A stretch of 63,744 nt of DNA from Rickettsiales bacterium (GTDB lineage Bacteria; Pseudomonadota; Alphaproteobacteria; Rickettsiales; UBA6187): positions 1 through 63,744 of the forward strand of contig JAOIVE010000005.1 in assembly GCA_028223895.1 (NCBI GenBank). The letters run 5' to 3'. Below the pieces are notes generated by a model, which saw only the letters and a list, made by a program, of their open reading frames with translations, was not told the origin of the DNA and did not search any database. The position numbers and the translations under genes were made by a program. This document shows, piece by piece, positions 1 to 11,225 of the stretch. The first letter of the stretch is position 1, and each line of letters opens with the position of its first letter.

Positions 1-61
1 ACTTTTTTAGGAATCTGGTGAGGGCTAATAATTGTGTCATAACGCAACGATAGTAAAGAGC

Positions 62-149
62 CCTAATCCTAACCTTCTCCCACAGGGAGAAGGGACAAAA
101 GGAATGTAACCCCTCATCCTAATTTTCTCCCCCAGGGAGAAGGGATTTA
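62..149. repeat. Two tandem copies of a REP-like palindromic element (CCTTCTCCC...GGGAGAAGG)
   Basis: ccctaatcctaaccttctcccacagggagaaggga followed by ccctcatcctaattttctcccccagggagaaggga; each forms a hairpin. Confidence 0.7.
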
Positions 150-281
150 AGGAGGAAAGTTCTAACGGAAGAAGGGGAAAAAGGGAAAAAACTATCCAAA
201 TAAAAAATCTGCCATAAAATTTAGCCTTGCCTCTTGTAACTATTTTTCAAACCTTTTATAGTCTTATGCCACACATAGGGA

Positions 282-3200
282 ATGTATATGGCAAAGAAAA
301 GGGGATTTAGCGAAGATTCATTCGTGCATTTGCGTGTTCATTCGGCCTATTCTCTTGCTGAAGGCGCAGTTAAAATTGATGAATTAGTATCTTTGGCAAA
401 AACTGGACAAATGCCAGCGGTTGCTATAACCGATAGTGGCAATATGTTTGGCGCGCTGGAATTTTCTATGGCGGCAAGCAAAGAAGGAATTCAGCCTATC
501 ATTGGTTGTATAATTAAAGTTCAGCTTGAAAATAATCAGGCAGAATCTTTCAAAGACCCTATATATGACAAAGTTTTACTCATAGCGCAAAATGATGAGG
601 GTTATGGAAATTTATTGAAGTTAGTTAGTAATTCTTTTGCCAATATTAAAAATGAAACTACTCCACATATCAAAATAGATGATTTGTTTGCTCTTAATAA
701 AGGTTTGATTCTTTTAACCGGTGGCGCTTCTGGGCCTCTTGGCAGGTTAATATTGGATGCCAAGCCGGATAAGGCAAAAAAATTACTTTCAAAATTATAT
801 GATGTTTTTAAAGACAGATTATATATTGAGATTATCCGGCATGGTACAAAAGCCGAAGAAAAGACGGAGGATCTTTTCATTAAGTGGGCATATGAGTTAA
901 ATATTCCGCTGGTTGCAACTAATGAAGTTTATTTTCCTAAGCAAAATATGCATCAGGCCCATGATGCATTACTATGTATTGCAGCAGGAACATATGTTGA
1001 TGAGCAAGAAAGGCGTAAAGTTAGCGATCAATGTTTCTTTAAAACTACCCGCCAGATGAAAACGTTATTTGCCGATCTGCCAGAGGCGGTAAATAATACA
1101 GCCGCAATTGCAAGAAGATGCGCGGTTATGGCATATCCACATGACCCTATGCTACCACATTTTTCATGTGAGGGTGGGCGCGATGAAGCTGAAGAGTTGA
1201 AGGCCATTGCTGAAAAAGGGCTGATTAAAAGGCTGGAAGATCATGTTTTCACAGAAAATATGTCGCAGGAAGAAAAGGATAAGATAGCCCTGCCATATAA
1301 GGAAAGAATGGAATATGAACTGGGAATTATAACGCAAATGAAGTTTCCGGGATATTTTCTTATAGTATCTGACTTTATGCGATGGGGAAAGCGTCACGAT
1401 GTGCCGATTGGTCCGGGGCGTGGATCAGGTGCTGGGTCAGTTGTTGCATGGGTACTGGAAATTACCGATCTTGATCCGCTTAGATTTGGACTTTTATTTG
1501 AAAGATTCTTAAATCCTGAACGTATATCAATGCCTGATTTTGATATTGATTTTTGTCAGGAGCGCCGTGAAGAGGTAATAAGATATGTGCAGCAAAAATA
1601 TGGAGCAGATAAAGTTGCGCAAATTATTACTTTTGGAAAATTACAAGCAAAGGCCGTTTTGCGCGATGTAGGTCGTGTATTGCAATTGCCATATAGTCAG
1701 GTTGATAGAATTAGCAAGATGATTCCTTTTAACCCGCTTGATCCTATAACTTTGGAAAAAGCGCTGAAAATGGATAGAAATCTTAGTAAAATGAAGGAAG
1801 ATGATCCGGAAGTTAATCGTCTTATGACTTTAGCTATGCAGCTTGAAGGGCTATATCGCCATGCTTCAACGCATGCTGCCGGTGTTGTGATTGCAGATCG
1901 TCCTCTTGATGAGATGGTGCCAGTTTATCGCGATCCGCGCTCAGATATGCCAGTTAGTGGCTATTCAATGAAATATACCGAGGCTTCAGGGCTGGTAAAA
2001 TTTGACTTTCTTGGTCTTAAAACATTAACGGTTATTGCCAAAACATGCGCTTTTTTAAAGAAGCGCGATATAGATATAGATGTAAGCAAATTACCTTTGG
2101 AAGATAAAAAAACCTTTGAGCTTTTATCGGCAGGAAATACGGTGGGTGCATTCCAGCTGGAGAGTGCCGGCATGCGTGATACTTTACGTAAATTAAGGCC
2201 TGATAATATTGATGATATTATTGCGATCATTTCATTATATCGCCCTGGTCCTATGGATAATATTCCATCTTATATTGCGCGCAAACATGGGACTGAAGAG
2301 CCTGACTATCTGCATACTATGCTTGAGCCGGTATTAAAAGAAACATATGGGGTGATTATTTATCAGGAACAGGTGATGCAGGTTGCTCAGATAATGGGTG
2401 GCTACACACTTGGAGGAGCGGATTTGCTGCGCCGGGCAATGGGTAAAAAAATTGCCTCTGAGATGGATAAGCAGCGTAAAATATTTGTTGAAGGGGCTGT
2501 GGCAAATAAGGTAGATAAAAAAACTGCCAGCTCAATTTTTGACCTTGTAGCAAAATTTGCCGGTTATGGTTTCAATAAGTCGCATGCGGCTGCCTATGCG
2601 ATGATTTCCTATCAGACGGCGTATTTAAAAGCTAATTATCCGGTGGAATTTTTAGCAGCGTCAATGAATCTTGATATTAATGATACCGATAAAATTAATG
2701 TTTTCCGTCAGGATATAGTTGAACAGAAAATTACAACATTATTGCCTGACATTAATAAATCAGAGGCTCTTTTTGTGCCTGAAAAAATGCAAGATGGTAA
2801 ATATGCAATCCGCTATGCGCTAGGTGCATTAAAGAATGTTGGTGTAGCGGCAATGGAAGAGTTGGTAGCTGAGCGTAGAAAAAATGGTGAGTTTAAAGAT
2901 TTATTTGATCTTGTTGGTCGTCTTGGCAGCAAGGTAATAAATAAGAGGCAGTTGGAGAATCTTATACGTTCAGGTGCTTGTGATGGCATATGTGATAATC
3001 GTAAACAGGCTTATGAAAATATTGAAACTTTAATAAGATATGGAACTATGGTTGCCCAGGAAAGGCAAAGCAATCAGGTTAGTCTTTTCGGCGGTGGCGG
3101 CACGCAGGATATTGATAAGCCAAAACTTGCACCAATAGCTGATTGGAAAGGTGTGGAACGTCTTGCGCATGAATTTGCAGCAATTGGAATGTATTTAAGT

Positions 3201-3770
3201 TCGCATCCTATAACTTCATATGATGCTATTTTAGGTAAAATGTCGATACAGTCTTTCAGAGATTTAGAAGAAAATGCAGCAGATGGTAATATATCAGCCA
3301 AAATGGCAGGTGTCCTTGCTTCTAAAAAAATTAAATCCTCAGCGCGAGGACGTTATGCAAATATAGTATTGTCAGATCCAACGGGATTATTTGAGGTTGC
3401 CATTTATGATGGAGAATTATTAGGCAGCGTTCAGGAAATATTAGAAAATGGTAATGTTTTATATTTGTCGGTAAATGCACGCAAAGATGATGGTGGAATA
3501 AGGATAATTGCCGATTCAATATGTTTATTAGATGAAGTGGCGCAGAATCAAAGAGTTGCGCTTAATATAAAGCTTAAAAACACTGATAATATCGAACTTT
3601 TGAATGATTTCTTGCAAACTGGGGGGAATAACGCTTCAAAAATTCGTTTTATACTCAATGCAGATGGTAAAAATGTGGAAATAGAATTGCCTGAAAATTA
3701 CTATATCAAACCATCAGATATTGAAGAAATTCGTTCTTTGGAGGCAATAGAATCAGTTTTTGAGGTTTAA
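282..3770 (+). CDS. dnaE: DNA polymerase III subunit alpha
   Basis: 1162 aa; PHP start (FVHLRVHSAYSLAEGA), PGRGSGAGSVVAWVLEITDLDPLRFGLLFERFLNPERISMPDFDIDFCQ. Confidence 0.97.
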   Translation: MYMAKKRGFSEDSFVHLRVHSAYSLAEGAVKIDELVSLAKTGQMPAVAITDSGNMFGALEFSMAASKEGIQPIIGCIIKVQLENNQAESFKDPIYDKVLLIAQNDEGYGNLLKLVSNSFANIKNETTPHIKIDDLFALNKGLILLTGGASGPLGRLILDAKPDKAKKLLSKLYDVFKDRLYIEIIRHGTKAEEKTEDLFIKWAYELNIPLVATNEVYFPKQNMHQAHDALLCIAAGTYVDEQERRKVSDQCFFKTTRQMKTLFADLPEAVNNTAAIARRCAVMAYPHDPMLPHFSCEGGRDEAEELKAIAEKGLIKRLEDHVFTENMSQEEKDKIALPYKERMEYELGIITQMKFPGYFLIVSDFMRWGKRHDVPIGPGRGSGAGSVVAWVLEITDLDPLRFGLLFERFLNPERISMPDFDIDFCQERREEVIRYVQQKYGADKVAQIITFGKLQAKAVLRDVGRVLQLPYSQVDRISKMIPFNPLDPITLEKALKMDRNLSKMKEDDPEVNRLMTLAMQLEGLYRHASTHAAGVVIADRPLDEMVPVYRDPRSDMPVSGYSMKYTEASGLVKFDFLGLKTLTVIAKTCAFLKKRDIDIDVSKLPLEDKKTFELLSAGNTVGAFQLESAGMRDTLRKLRPDNIDDIIAIISLYRPGPMDNIPSYIARKHGTEEPDYLHTMLEPVLKETYGVIIYQEQVMQVAQIMGGYTLGGADLLRRAMGKKIASEMDKQRKIFVEGAVANKVDKKTASSIFDLVAKFAGYGFNKSHAAAYAMISYQTAYLKANYPVEFLAASMNLDINDTDKINVFRQDIVEQKITTLLPDINKSEALFVPEKMQDGKYAIRYALGALKNVGVAAMEELVAERRKNGEFKDLFDLVGRLGSKVINKRQLENLIRSGACDGICDNRKQAYENIETLIRYGTMVAQERQSNQVSLFGGGGTQDIDKPKLAPIADWKGVERLAHEFAAIGMYLSSHPITSYDAILGKMSIQSFRDLEENAADGNISAKMAGVLASKKIKSSARGRYANIVLSDPTGLFEVAIYDGELLGSVQEILENGNVLYLSVNARKDDGGIRIIADSICLLDEVAQNQRVALNIKLKNTDNIELLNDFLQTGGNNASKIRFILNADGKNVEIELPENYYIKPSDIEEIRSLEAIESVFEV

Positions 3771-3815
3771 TTTATATACGAAATTTTTGGTTTTTTTAAA
3801 AGGAGATGATTAATA

Positions 3816-6494
3816 ATGAGTACATTAGTTTCAAAATCGGCATTTAGCCTTAATTCTCATATAGAAAGGATAAGAAGTTTTGGCCTTGATATAATTGGTA
3901 AGCAAGATGTTGATAAAGGCAGAGTTGCCTTTGATAAAGATTCATTTGATGCAAAAATGGCAACATTGCAGAACTTCCTGCTTATATATGAAAATACCAA
4001 AAATGAAGTAAAGGATTTAAGAGCATCAGAAGAAATTAAAAAAATTAAAACATTTCATCCAATAGGAAATAACACAGCCGATCAGGGTAAAGATTTTGAT
4101 TTATTAGCTCGTATATTAGCTTTTAAACAAAGGGATGAGTTTTATGGCAAATATGGAACGCTTACAGACAAGGCAAAATATACAGAGGAACATTCGGATA
4201 AAATTCTAGAAAGATTTAATCAAGAGTTTTTTGGGGAAGAAAATAAGGGGCAGTTTAAAGAGTCATTTGAAGATTTAGAAAATGCAATCATTACAAGATT
4301 CATCAAGGGCGGAATCAGCAAGGAAGTTATATCAAGAAAAGAGCAGGCAGAAGCAGGGGCTTTAGCATCTAATTATTTAAGAAGCAGTGAAGAAGAAAGG
4401 GTAATAGTATGGAATCCCGATATGGATGGTGATCCAACTGCCAATGTAAGCGAGATATTAGAGTTCGATGCAAATCAGGGATTAAGTCTTATTCAAATAT
4501 ATGACCTAAAAGATAAGCGTGATCCAAGTAAAAATCTTTATCAAAGCCGTATATCCTGTGAGGATGGCGGAAAAAGAGGTGTTGGTGATTTTGTCCATAT
4601 GTTAAATCATAGTGAGGTTGTAAGCAAGGTTACAGGATTTAGTGATGTAATAGGCAGTGATTTTGAAGGAAAATATGCACAATATAAAGAATATTTAGAT
4701 GGTCTTAAGTTTGAAAAAACTAGTGAGAAGGAAGGACCGGATTTACCGGTTAATTTTGCTCTAAATGCTATAATTGCAAGTACTCTTCCGGCTTTTACTG
4801 ATGCTAAGGGTATGGTTCTTTCTGATTTTCCTGATGAGTCTGATAAGGCAAGCCAGTTACTTGCAAAATTAATGTTTACTCGTAAAGCTGTGAGCAGATA
4901 TATAAGCGAAAAAAAGCAAATAGGGTTAGAAATTGACCAGATATATATGCCATTATGTGAAAATAAGGAATCAATTGAGAATTTTCAGCAAAATCTGGAG
5001 GTTTTTAATAAGTCTGTGATTAGTGAGCTTTCAAAAGCAAAAAAAGAGGGTGATGAGGAAAAAATCCAGGAGATATTAGATGCAATAACCTCTGGCTATG
5101 ATGGTGGGCATAGAAAATTTATTTTTGGTACATTCTCAGGTCCTAGTGATTTAACAAAAGATATGGGGCAGTCTTCAATCTTAGAGATGACAAAAAGTAG
5201 CGTGTCATCGGAATTAAATTTCAGAAAATTCAAAGAAAAAGTAAAAGAAATTATCGGTGAAGATTTATATAGTCAGCATTTTGCCAATGTTCAATATGCT
5301 CAGGAATATGGAAAAGGCACTGCACATCGTCGTGGTGGAAACTATGTTTTAGGCGCCATGCCAAGAACTATTCAGGGGCTGCAGCTTGCATCAATGAGCA
5401 GGGTAATACAAAAAGCTTATGAGCAGGGCATGGATATGTGCGATATGTCAATTGATGATCTTGAACAATTGCAGCAAGATATTGCAGAATATGAGGCAAC
5501 TTTTGCGGTTACAAAATCATCAGAGGCACATAAATCTTTCTTCTGTGAGGATGAGAACAGCAAGGGAGTTATAAATGCTCAGCTTGATGATCTGGGAAAA
5601 ATGGAGATATTTAAACCAGCATTAAAAAATTATTCAAACCCTGTTGGCCATAGAGGATATAAGGAAGATGGCAAGTATGAAAACAAGGCTGAGAAAAATA
5701 CGCGAGCAATTGGTTCGGCCGCAAAACATGCATATACAGGGCTTATAAATAATTGTGGTTTTGCGTTTAATCCATCAGAAGAGACTCCTGATATTGATCT
5801 TGTTAAAATGATTAACAAGCCATTTGGCCTGCAGATATTTATAGCAGAATTACTGCAAATGGCATCTATTGATTATAAAAGAGCAGAAACTCTTGGTTTT
5901 GAGGGAGATGCAATTAGTAAGACAAAAGAATATGTAAATAACGTTGCAAATTTCTTTGCAGATAAATTTGAGATTAAGTCTCCTGATTCTTTAGAAACAA
6001 TGCAAGAAAGGAATGATTTTGTTAATAATGTGCTAAATCATGTGATTGATAAGGGCTTGATTAAAAATGAAACTTTAGCCAAGCGTTTAGCTCTTTTTAA
6101 AGAGCAGGTTCCTTTAATTGCGGGAATTTCTGCAAGTCTGACTGCAAAAGTTGAGAAAATTAGTAAAGCAGAGGAAATTACTGAAGAGCAAATAGCAAAT
6201 GCTGCATCTTTGATAAATGATATTGCCAATTTTCAATTGCCTGTAGTTCCTGCACTTTTAAGGACTGATGAACAAGAAATAGATGATTTGTCCGATTTAT
6301 CAAGTCAGTTTTCTTCTCGTAGTGAGGGCTCGGGAAAGGGATTTTCTGCTAGTAGCGATGATGGCAGTCAAAGTGATCGTTCTTCTGAAGAAGATGATAT
6401 GAGACGTGTTAATATCGGAGCGCCAGATTTTTGGACAAAAATGCACGAAAAAAGGCAGGCCGAAGCGGCAGCAAGCAGTAAGATCAGGGCTTAA
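3816..6494 (+). CDS. Large hypothetical protein (892 aa), Ser/acidic-rich C-terminus; candidate effector
   Basis: Long ORF with RBS (aaaaggagatgattaataATG); no domain recognised. Confidence 0.85.
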   Translation: MSTLVSKSAFSLNSHIERIRSFGLDIIGKQDVDKGRVAFDKDSFDAKMATLQNFLLIYENTKNEVKDLRASEEIKKIKTFHPIGNNTADQGKDFDLLARILAFKQRDEFYGKYGTLTDKAKYTEEHSDKILERFNQEFFGEENKGQFKESFEDLENAIITRFIKGGISKEVISRKEQAEAGALASNYLRSSEEERVIVWNPDMDGDPTANVSEILEFDANQGLSLIQIYDLKDKRDPSKNLYQSRISCEDGGKRGVGDFVHMLNHSEVVSKVTGFSDVIGSDFEGKYAQYKEYLDGLKFEKTSEKEGPDLPVNFALNAIIASTLPAFTDAKGMVLSDFPDESDKASQLLAKLMFTRKAVSRYISEKKQIGLEIDQIYMPLCENKESIENFQQNLEVFNKSVISELSKAKKEGDEEKIQEILDAITSGYDGGHRKFIFGTFSGPSDLTKDMGQSSILEMTKSSVSSELNFRKFKEKVKEIIGEDLYSQHFANVQYAQEYGKGTAHRRGGNYVLGAMPRTIQGLQLASMSRVIQKAYEQGMDMCDMSIDDLEQLQQDIAEYEATFAVTKSSEAHKSFFCEDENSKGVINAQLDDLGKMEIFKPALKNYSNPVGHRGYKEDGKYENKAEKNTRAIGSAAKHAYTGLINNCGFAFNPSEETPDIDLVKMINKPFGLQIFIAELLQMASIDYKRAETLGFEGDAISKTKEYVNNVANFFADKFEIKSPDSLETMQERNDFVNNVLNHVIDKGLIKNETLAKRLALFKEQVPLIAGISASLTAKVEKISKAEEITEEQIANAASLINDIANFQLPVVPALLRTDEQEIDDLSDLSSQFSSRSEGSGKGFSASSDDGSQSDRSSEEDDMRRVNIGAPDFWTKMHEKRQAEAAASSKIRA

Positions 6495-6510
6495 GAAAGC
6501 AGGCGGTGGC

Positions 6511-8373
6511 TTATGCCGCCGCCTCATCTTCAGGATTTTGTGCTTTTTCTAAAATTTGACGTGCCTTTGGTGAAAGCTGGATATTCAGTTCGCGTAATTG
6601 CTTAACATCAATTGTAGATGGCGCGTTCATCAATAAATCTTCAGCTTTTTGATTCATTGGGAAGGCTATTACTTCACGTATATTAGGCTCATCAGCAAGC
6701 AACATAACCATACGGTCAATACCCGGTGCTATACCGCCATGAGGAGGTGCGCCAAATTTGAATGCGCGAATCATACCGCCAAATTTATCATCAACAACAT
6801 CAGCACCATAGCCACAAATTTCAAATGCTTTATACATTAATTCAGGGTTATGGTTACGAATCGCACCGCTGGAAAGCTCTACGCCATTACACACAATATC
6901 GTATTGATAAGCATTTATTGCTAATAATTCTTCATTTGATTTGGCATTTATAATTGCATCAATACCGCCTTGTGGCATAGAAAATGGGTTATGGCTAAAG
7001 TCGATTTTATTATTATCTTCATCCCATTCAAAATATGGAAAATCAACAATCCAGCAGAATTTAAACTCATTATCATCGATAAGACCAAGCTCCTGACCAA
7101 TATTAGTACGAGCTTTTCCGGCAAGCTCTGCGGCATCATCGTTGCTTCCGCAGGCAAAAAATACGCCGTCATTATCTCCCAATTTTGCAATTTCACGCAA
7201 TTTGGCAATGCGATCTTCGTCAAGATTCTTAGCAATTGGCCCTTTAGCTTCACCATCTTTGAAAATTATATAGCCCAGACCGGGATATCCTTCTGCTCGT
7301 GCCCATTCATTCTTTTTATCAAAGAAACTACGGGCGCGATCGCCAGTATTAGGTGATGGGATTGCCCGAACACATGCACCTTTTTCGATTTGTCCGGCAA
7401 AAATACCAAATCCTGATCCACGGAAGACTTCCGTAACATCGCTAATTTCAATAGGATTGCGCAAATCTGGTTTATCATTACCATATTTTAGCATGGATTC
7501 TTTATATGAAATGCGTGGAAATGGTGCATCGGTTACTTTTTTATTCGAAAACTCGGTAAATATACCGTGAATTACCGGCTCAATAGCTGCAAAAACATCA
7601 TCTTGGGTGACAAATGCCATTTCCATATCAAGCTGATAAAATTCACCCGGCGAACGGTCAGCGCGAGCATCTTCATCACGGAAACATGGCGCTATCTGGA
7701 AATATTTATCAAAACCTGATGTCATTAATAATTGTTTAAATTGCTGAGGCGCTTGTGGCAGTGCGTAAAATTTACCTGGGTGAACGCGGCTTGGAACCAG
7801 ATAATCACGCGCACCTTCTGGCGAACTGGCTGTTAATATAGGAGTTTGAATCTCAAGAAAGTCCTGATCAGTCATGCGCTTGCGGATGCTTTGAATAATT
7901 TTTGAGCGCAAAATAATATTATTATGCACATCCTCGCGGCGTAAATCCAAAAAGCGATATTTTAAGCGCGTTTCTTCAGGATAATCGCGCATGATGTTGA
8001 CCTGCATAGGTAAAGGCTGCGCTTCTGATTCTATGGCAAATGTTTCTACTGAAACTTCAATAGCACCGGTTGGAATATTTTCATTTACTGTTTCTGCGTC
8101 ACGCTCAACAACTTTTCCTGTAACTGTAATAACGCTTTCATTTGGTACATGTGTTGCCAGATCAAGAAACTTATCTTCCTGAGTTATAACCAGTTGCGTT
8201 ATTCCATAATGATCGCGAATATCTATAAATAGCAAATTTCCGTGGTCGCGTTTGCGATGTACCCAGCCGGATAATTTTACATTCTGTCCAATATTTTCTT
8301 TGTTTAAGTCATTGCAATTATGTGTACGAAATTCATGCATTGGAGAGTCCTTATTATTTACAGTCTGTTTCAT
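6511..8373 (-). CDS. aspS: Aspartate--tRNA ligase (start may be internal ATG near 8340)
   Basis: [76 protein letters not shown]. Confidence 0.97.
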   Translation of the reverse strand: MKQTVNNKDSPMHEFRTHNCNDLNKENIGQNVKLSGWVHRKRDHGNLLFIDIRDHYGITQLVITQEDKFLDLATHVPNESVITVTGKVVERDAETVNENIPTGAIEVSVETFAIESEAQPLPMQVNIMRDYPEETRLKYRFLDLRREDVHNNIILRSKIIQSIRKRMTDQDFLEIQTPILTASSPEGARDYLVPSRVHPGKFYALPQAPQQFKQLLMTSGFDKYFQIAPCFRDEDARADRSPGEFYQLDMEMAFVTQDDVFAAIEPVIHGIFTEFSNKKVTDAPFPRISYKESMLKYGNDKPDLRNPIEISDVTEVFRGSGFGIFAGQIEKGACVRAIPSPNTGDRARSFFDKKNEWARAEGYPGLGYIIFKDGEAKGPIAKNLDEDRIAKLREIAKLGDNDGVFFACGSNDDAAELAGKARTNIGQELGLIDDNEFKFCWIVDFPYFEWDEDNNKIDFSHNPFSMPQGGIDAIINAKSNEELLAINAYQYDIVCNGVELSSGAIRNHNPELMYKAFEICGYGADVVDDKFGGMIRAFKFGAPPHGGIAPGIDRMVMLLADEPNIREVIAFPMNQKAEDLLMNAPSTIDVKQLRELNIQLSPKARQILEKAQNPEDEAAA

Positions 8374-8423
8374 ATATAGGATATATACGCAAATTCCAAG
8401 TATTGTTTGAGATTATTAAATAT

Positions 8424-8456
8424 TGTAATAATTTTGTAATAATCTTTTTCTATTAA
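8424..8456 (+). promoter_or_regulatory. Candidate activator box TGTAAT-N5-TGTAAT-N10-TATTAA
   Basis: Hexamers at 8424 and 8435, -10-like TATTAA at 8451; upstream of ankyrin gene. Confidence 0.45.
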
Positions 8457-8495
8457 TAATTAATATATTATTTTAAACTTTATTAAGGTGTTAAT

Positions 8496-10013
8496 ATGTC
8501 CGCTCAAAAACATGCATCAGCTAAAGAAGATGTGAAACCCGAATTATCAGATTCATTCAAAGAAATTGTTGATTTAATACTCTTAGATGATTCTGAACAA
8601 CTTAAAGAAATCTTACAAGAAAAAACACATCTGCTTAATCAGACAGTTGAAATAGGAGAGGATAGGCATGTATTTGATCTTATTAAACTTGCTATTTTTT
8701 ATGGAAAATCCAATAGTATAAGAGCTATTATTGAAGCCGGTTATGATGTTAATAAAAAAAATACGGATACGGGCAGGACTCCACTGCATGAAGCTGCTTA
8801 TCGGGGGGATGCAGATATTTTTAAGCTTTTAGTTGAAGCAGGTGCTGATCCTTCCATGCTTGGTGGCGTTAGCAAAGATGGTAAACTTATCGAGGAGTAT
8901 AATATTGCTCATTTTGCCGCTATTTCAAGAAATTTTGAGCTTTTTAAATATATAGAAGAAAACTTTGGTAAAAGTTCGCAAAGGCCTGATGGAATAGATA
9001 TATTAAGTTTGACTCCGGTAAACAATCAGAGCGTTTGTCACCTAATTTTTTTTGATGAAAAAAATGATAATGACATAAGTGAAATGTTAGAGCATATGAT
9101 AGATAAAGGATATGATTATAATTCATCTCAAATTAATGGTTTCAAACCATTAATCATGGCAATGGGGGCTAACGACATACGTTGTACAAGAATTCTAGTT
9201 GAAAAAGGTGCTGATATATATGAAACTTTTGGGTATAGTTTGCCATCTGGGCAGAATGTTGAGGATAGCGCTCTTAGTATCGCAATGGGAAAGAAATCTG
9301 CGAGGATTCAATTAGGAGGAGATGTTTTTGCGGAGATCTTTGTTAAAATTAATCCGACACAAGTAATAAAAGATATAATTCTTGAAAAATTTAAAAAAGA
9401 CATGGATGTTATTAAGCAACAAGAACAAACAGCTAAAGAAGGAGAATTGTTTCCCTGCTCATCTAGTAGGGATATTAGTGAATCTAATCCTAAGCCATCA
9501 GGGGGATTTTATTCATCTGTGATATCTGAAAAAGAAAAACAGCAACAGGAGTTTAATCAAAAATTTCTAAAAGGAATTGAAGGAAAAGGACTTGATTCTC
9601 CAACTCGCGTTGTAGGTAAAAAAGGTGAAGAATTAAATCTTCAACAGGCTATTGAAAAGATTTATAAAATATATAAAGACAAAGAAGGTAATCCAAGGCT
9701 AAAACCGGTAGCAGACGCTTTCCGTGAAGCTTTTGGTTCAAATGAAAAAGGAAATTTAACTTTTGATAAGTTGGATGAATCTGTAAATGTCGCTGCTGCC
9801 TCAGGTGAAGATAAGCCAGATTCAAAAGAAGATAAGCCAAAAGCTCAAGGATATAACGTTAAGGATGTAGAAAGTACTTTTAGTTTGGCAAGGAGCGCTA
9901 TCGGAGTCCTTGCGAGAAATAAGAAGTTTACTCAATCGATGAAAATACAGTTAGAAAGAGATATCGGTCATTTACAAACCCAGTTAGGTTTAGACAGACA
10001 AATAGGAAGATAA
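8496..10013 (+). CDS. Ankyrin-repeat protein (505 aa), candidate effector
   Basis: NKKNTDTGRTPLHEAAYRGDADIFKLLVEAGADPS; further ANK-like segments. Confidence 0.88.
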   Translation: MSAQKHASAKEDVKPELSDSFKEIVDLILLDDSEQLKEILQEKTHLLNQTVEIGEDRHVFDLIKLAIFYGKSNSIRAIIEAGYDVNKKNTDTGRTPLHEAAYRGDADIFKLLVEAGADPSMLGGVSKDGKLIEEYNIAHFAAISRNFELFKYIEENFGKSSQRPDGIDILSLTPVNNQSVCHLIFFDEKNDNDISEMLEHMIDKGYDYNSSQINGFKPLIMAMGANDIRCTRILVEKGADIYETFGYSLPSGQNVEDSALSIAMGKKSARIQLGGDVFAEIFVKINPTQVIKDIILEKFKKDMDVIKQQEQTAKEGELFPCSSSRDISESNPKPSGGFYSSVISEKEKQQQEFNQKFLKGIEGKGLDSPTRVVGKKGEELNLQQAIEKIYKIYKDKEGNPRLKPVADAFREAFGSNEKGNLTFDKLDESVNVAAASGEDKPDSKEDKPKAQGYNVKDVESTFSLARSAIGVLARNKKFTQSMKIQLERDIGHLQTQLGLDRQIGR

Positions 10014-10065
10014 AAATTTTTAAGATTCTTTGACCAATATAACGTTATGGGGTAGATATTACCCC

Positions 10066-11214
10066 ATGACAATTATAACAGATAATAATCAAATAAAGCA
10101 GCTTTGTCGGGAATTATCCGATGAGTTATATATTAGCGTAGACACAGAGTTTTTGCGCGATAAGACATATTATCCAAAATTATGTCTGATTCAGATTGGC
10201 ATACCAGAAAAATGTGTGGCAATAGATCCCTTAGCTGCGGGCGTTGATTTATCACCTGTATTTGAATTATTTAACAATGATAACGTGCTTAAGGTTTTCC
10301 ATGCTGCAAAGCAGGATTTGGAAATTATATTAAATATAACAGGATCGCTGCCACAGGCAGTTTTTGATACGCAAGTAGCAGCGATGGTTTGTGGCTATGG
10401 TGGATCTGTAGGATATGCTAATCTGGTAAAGGATATTGTTGGTATAGAGCTCGATAAAAGCTCACGCTTTACTGATTGGTCACGCAGGCCATTATCTGAT
10501 AAGCAATTATCATATGCATTATCTGATGTTAGTCATTTATGTAAAGTATATGAGCATTTGCAAGGTAGAATAGACCAGCAGAAACGTTCTTTATGGGTGA
10601 AAGAGGAAATGGCAAAATTGCTCGATCCAAAAGAATATGAAGCCAATCCTGATAATATATGGAAAAAAGCCGCCGGAAAAAGTGGTTCAAAAGCATTTTT
10701 AGGTGCGGTAAGGGCGCTATCGCACTGGCGTGAGGAAAAAGCCAAATCTCTTGATAAGCCGCGTGGTCATATAATAAAAGATCAAACTATGCTTGATATT
10801 TCAGCTTCAAGACCTGCAAATATTGAAGAGCTTTTGCGCATAAGAGGTGTTGGAAGAGTTAAAAATTCTGTTGCCCAGGAGATAGTAGATCAAATTAAAC
10901 AATCGCAGGCAATCACAAGTCAGGAAATGCCCAAGAGAAAAGATCTAAAAAAAATAGCCAATATGAATAAGCCACTCATAGATTTACTAAGAGTATTGCT
11001 TACAACTCAATGTCAGAAATATGAAGTTGCTGATAAGTTAATTGCCAATAGCGAAGATCTGGGCGCTATAGCGGCCTATGATAATCCGGAAATTGCAGCG
11101 ATGAAGGGCTGGAGATATGAGGTGTTTGGTAAATATGCTATTGCTTTAAAAAAAGGCGATATCGCTCTTTATATAGAAAATGGAAAAATAGAATTTAAAG
11201 AAATAAGTCAATAA
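10066..11214 (+). CDS. rnd: Ribonuclease D
   Basis: YISVDTEFLRDKTYYPKLCLIQIG, KVFHAAKQDLEIIL, DWSRRPLSDKQLSYALSDV; start moved to internal ATG. Confidence 0.93.
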   Translation: MTIITDNNQIKQLCRELSDELYISVDTEFLRDKTYYPKLCLIQIGIPEKCVAIDPLAAGVDLSPVFELFNNDNVLKVFHAAKQDLEIILNITGSLPQAVFDTQVAAMVCGYGGSVGYANLVKDIVGIELDKSSRFTDWSRRPLSDKQLSYALSDVSHLCKVYEHLQGRIDQQKRSLWVKEEMAKLLDPKEYEANPDNIWKKAAGKSGSKAFLGAVRALSHWREEKAKSLDKPRGHIIKDQTMLDISASRPANIEELLRIRGVGRVKNSVAQEIVDQIKQSQAITSQEMPKRKDLKKIANMNKPLIDLLRVLLTTQCQKYEVADKLIANSEDLGAIAAYDNPEIAAMKGWRYEVFGKYAIALKKGDIALYIENGKIEFKEISQ

Positions 11215-11225
11215 AAGGAATATTA

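Noticed and set aside
62-149. CRISPR array
   Set aside because: Only two REP-like hairpins with no regular spacers; no CRISPR-like array was noticed elsewhere in the window.
6300-8182. Antisense ORFs opposite aspS and other long genes (e.g. 6970-7356, 7266-7484)
   Set aside because: Shadow ORFs of clearly conserved genes with no RBS or recognisable product.
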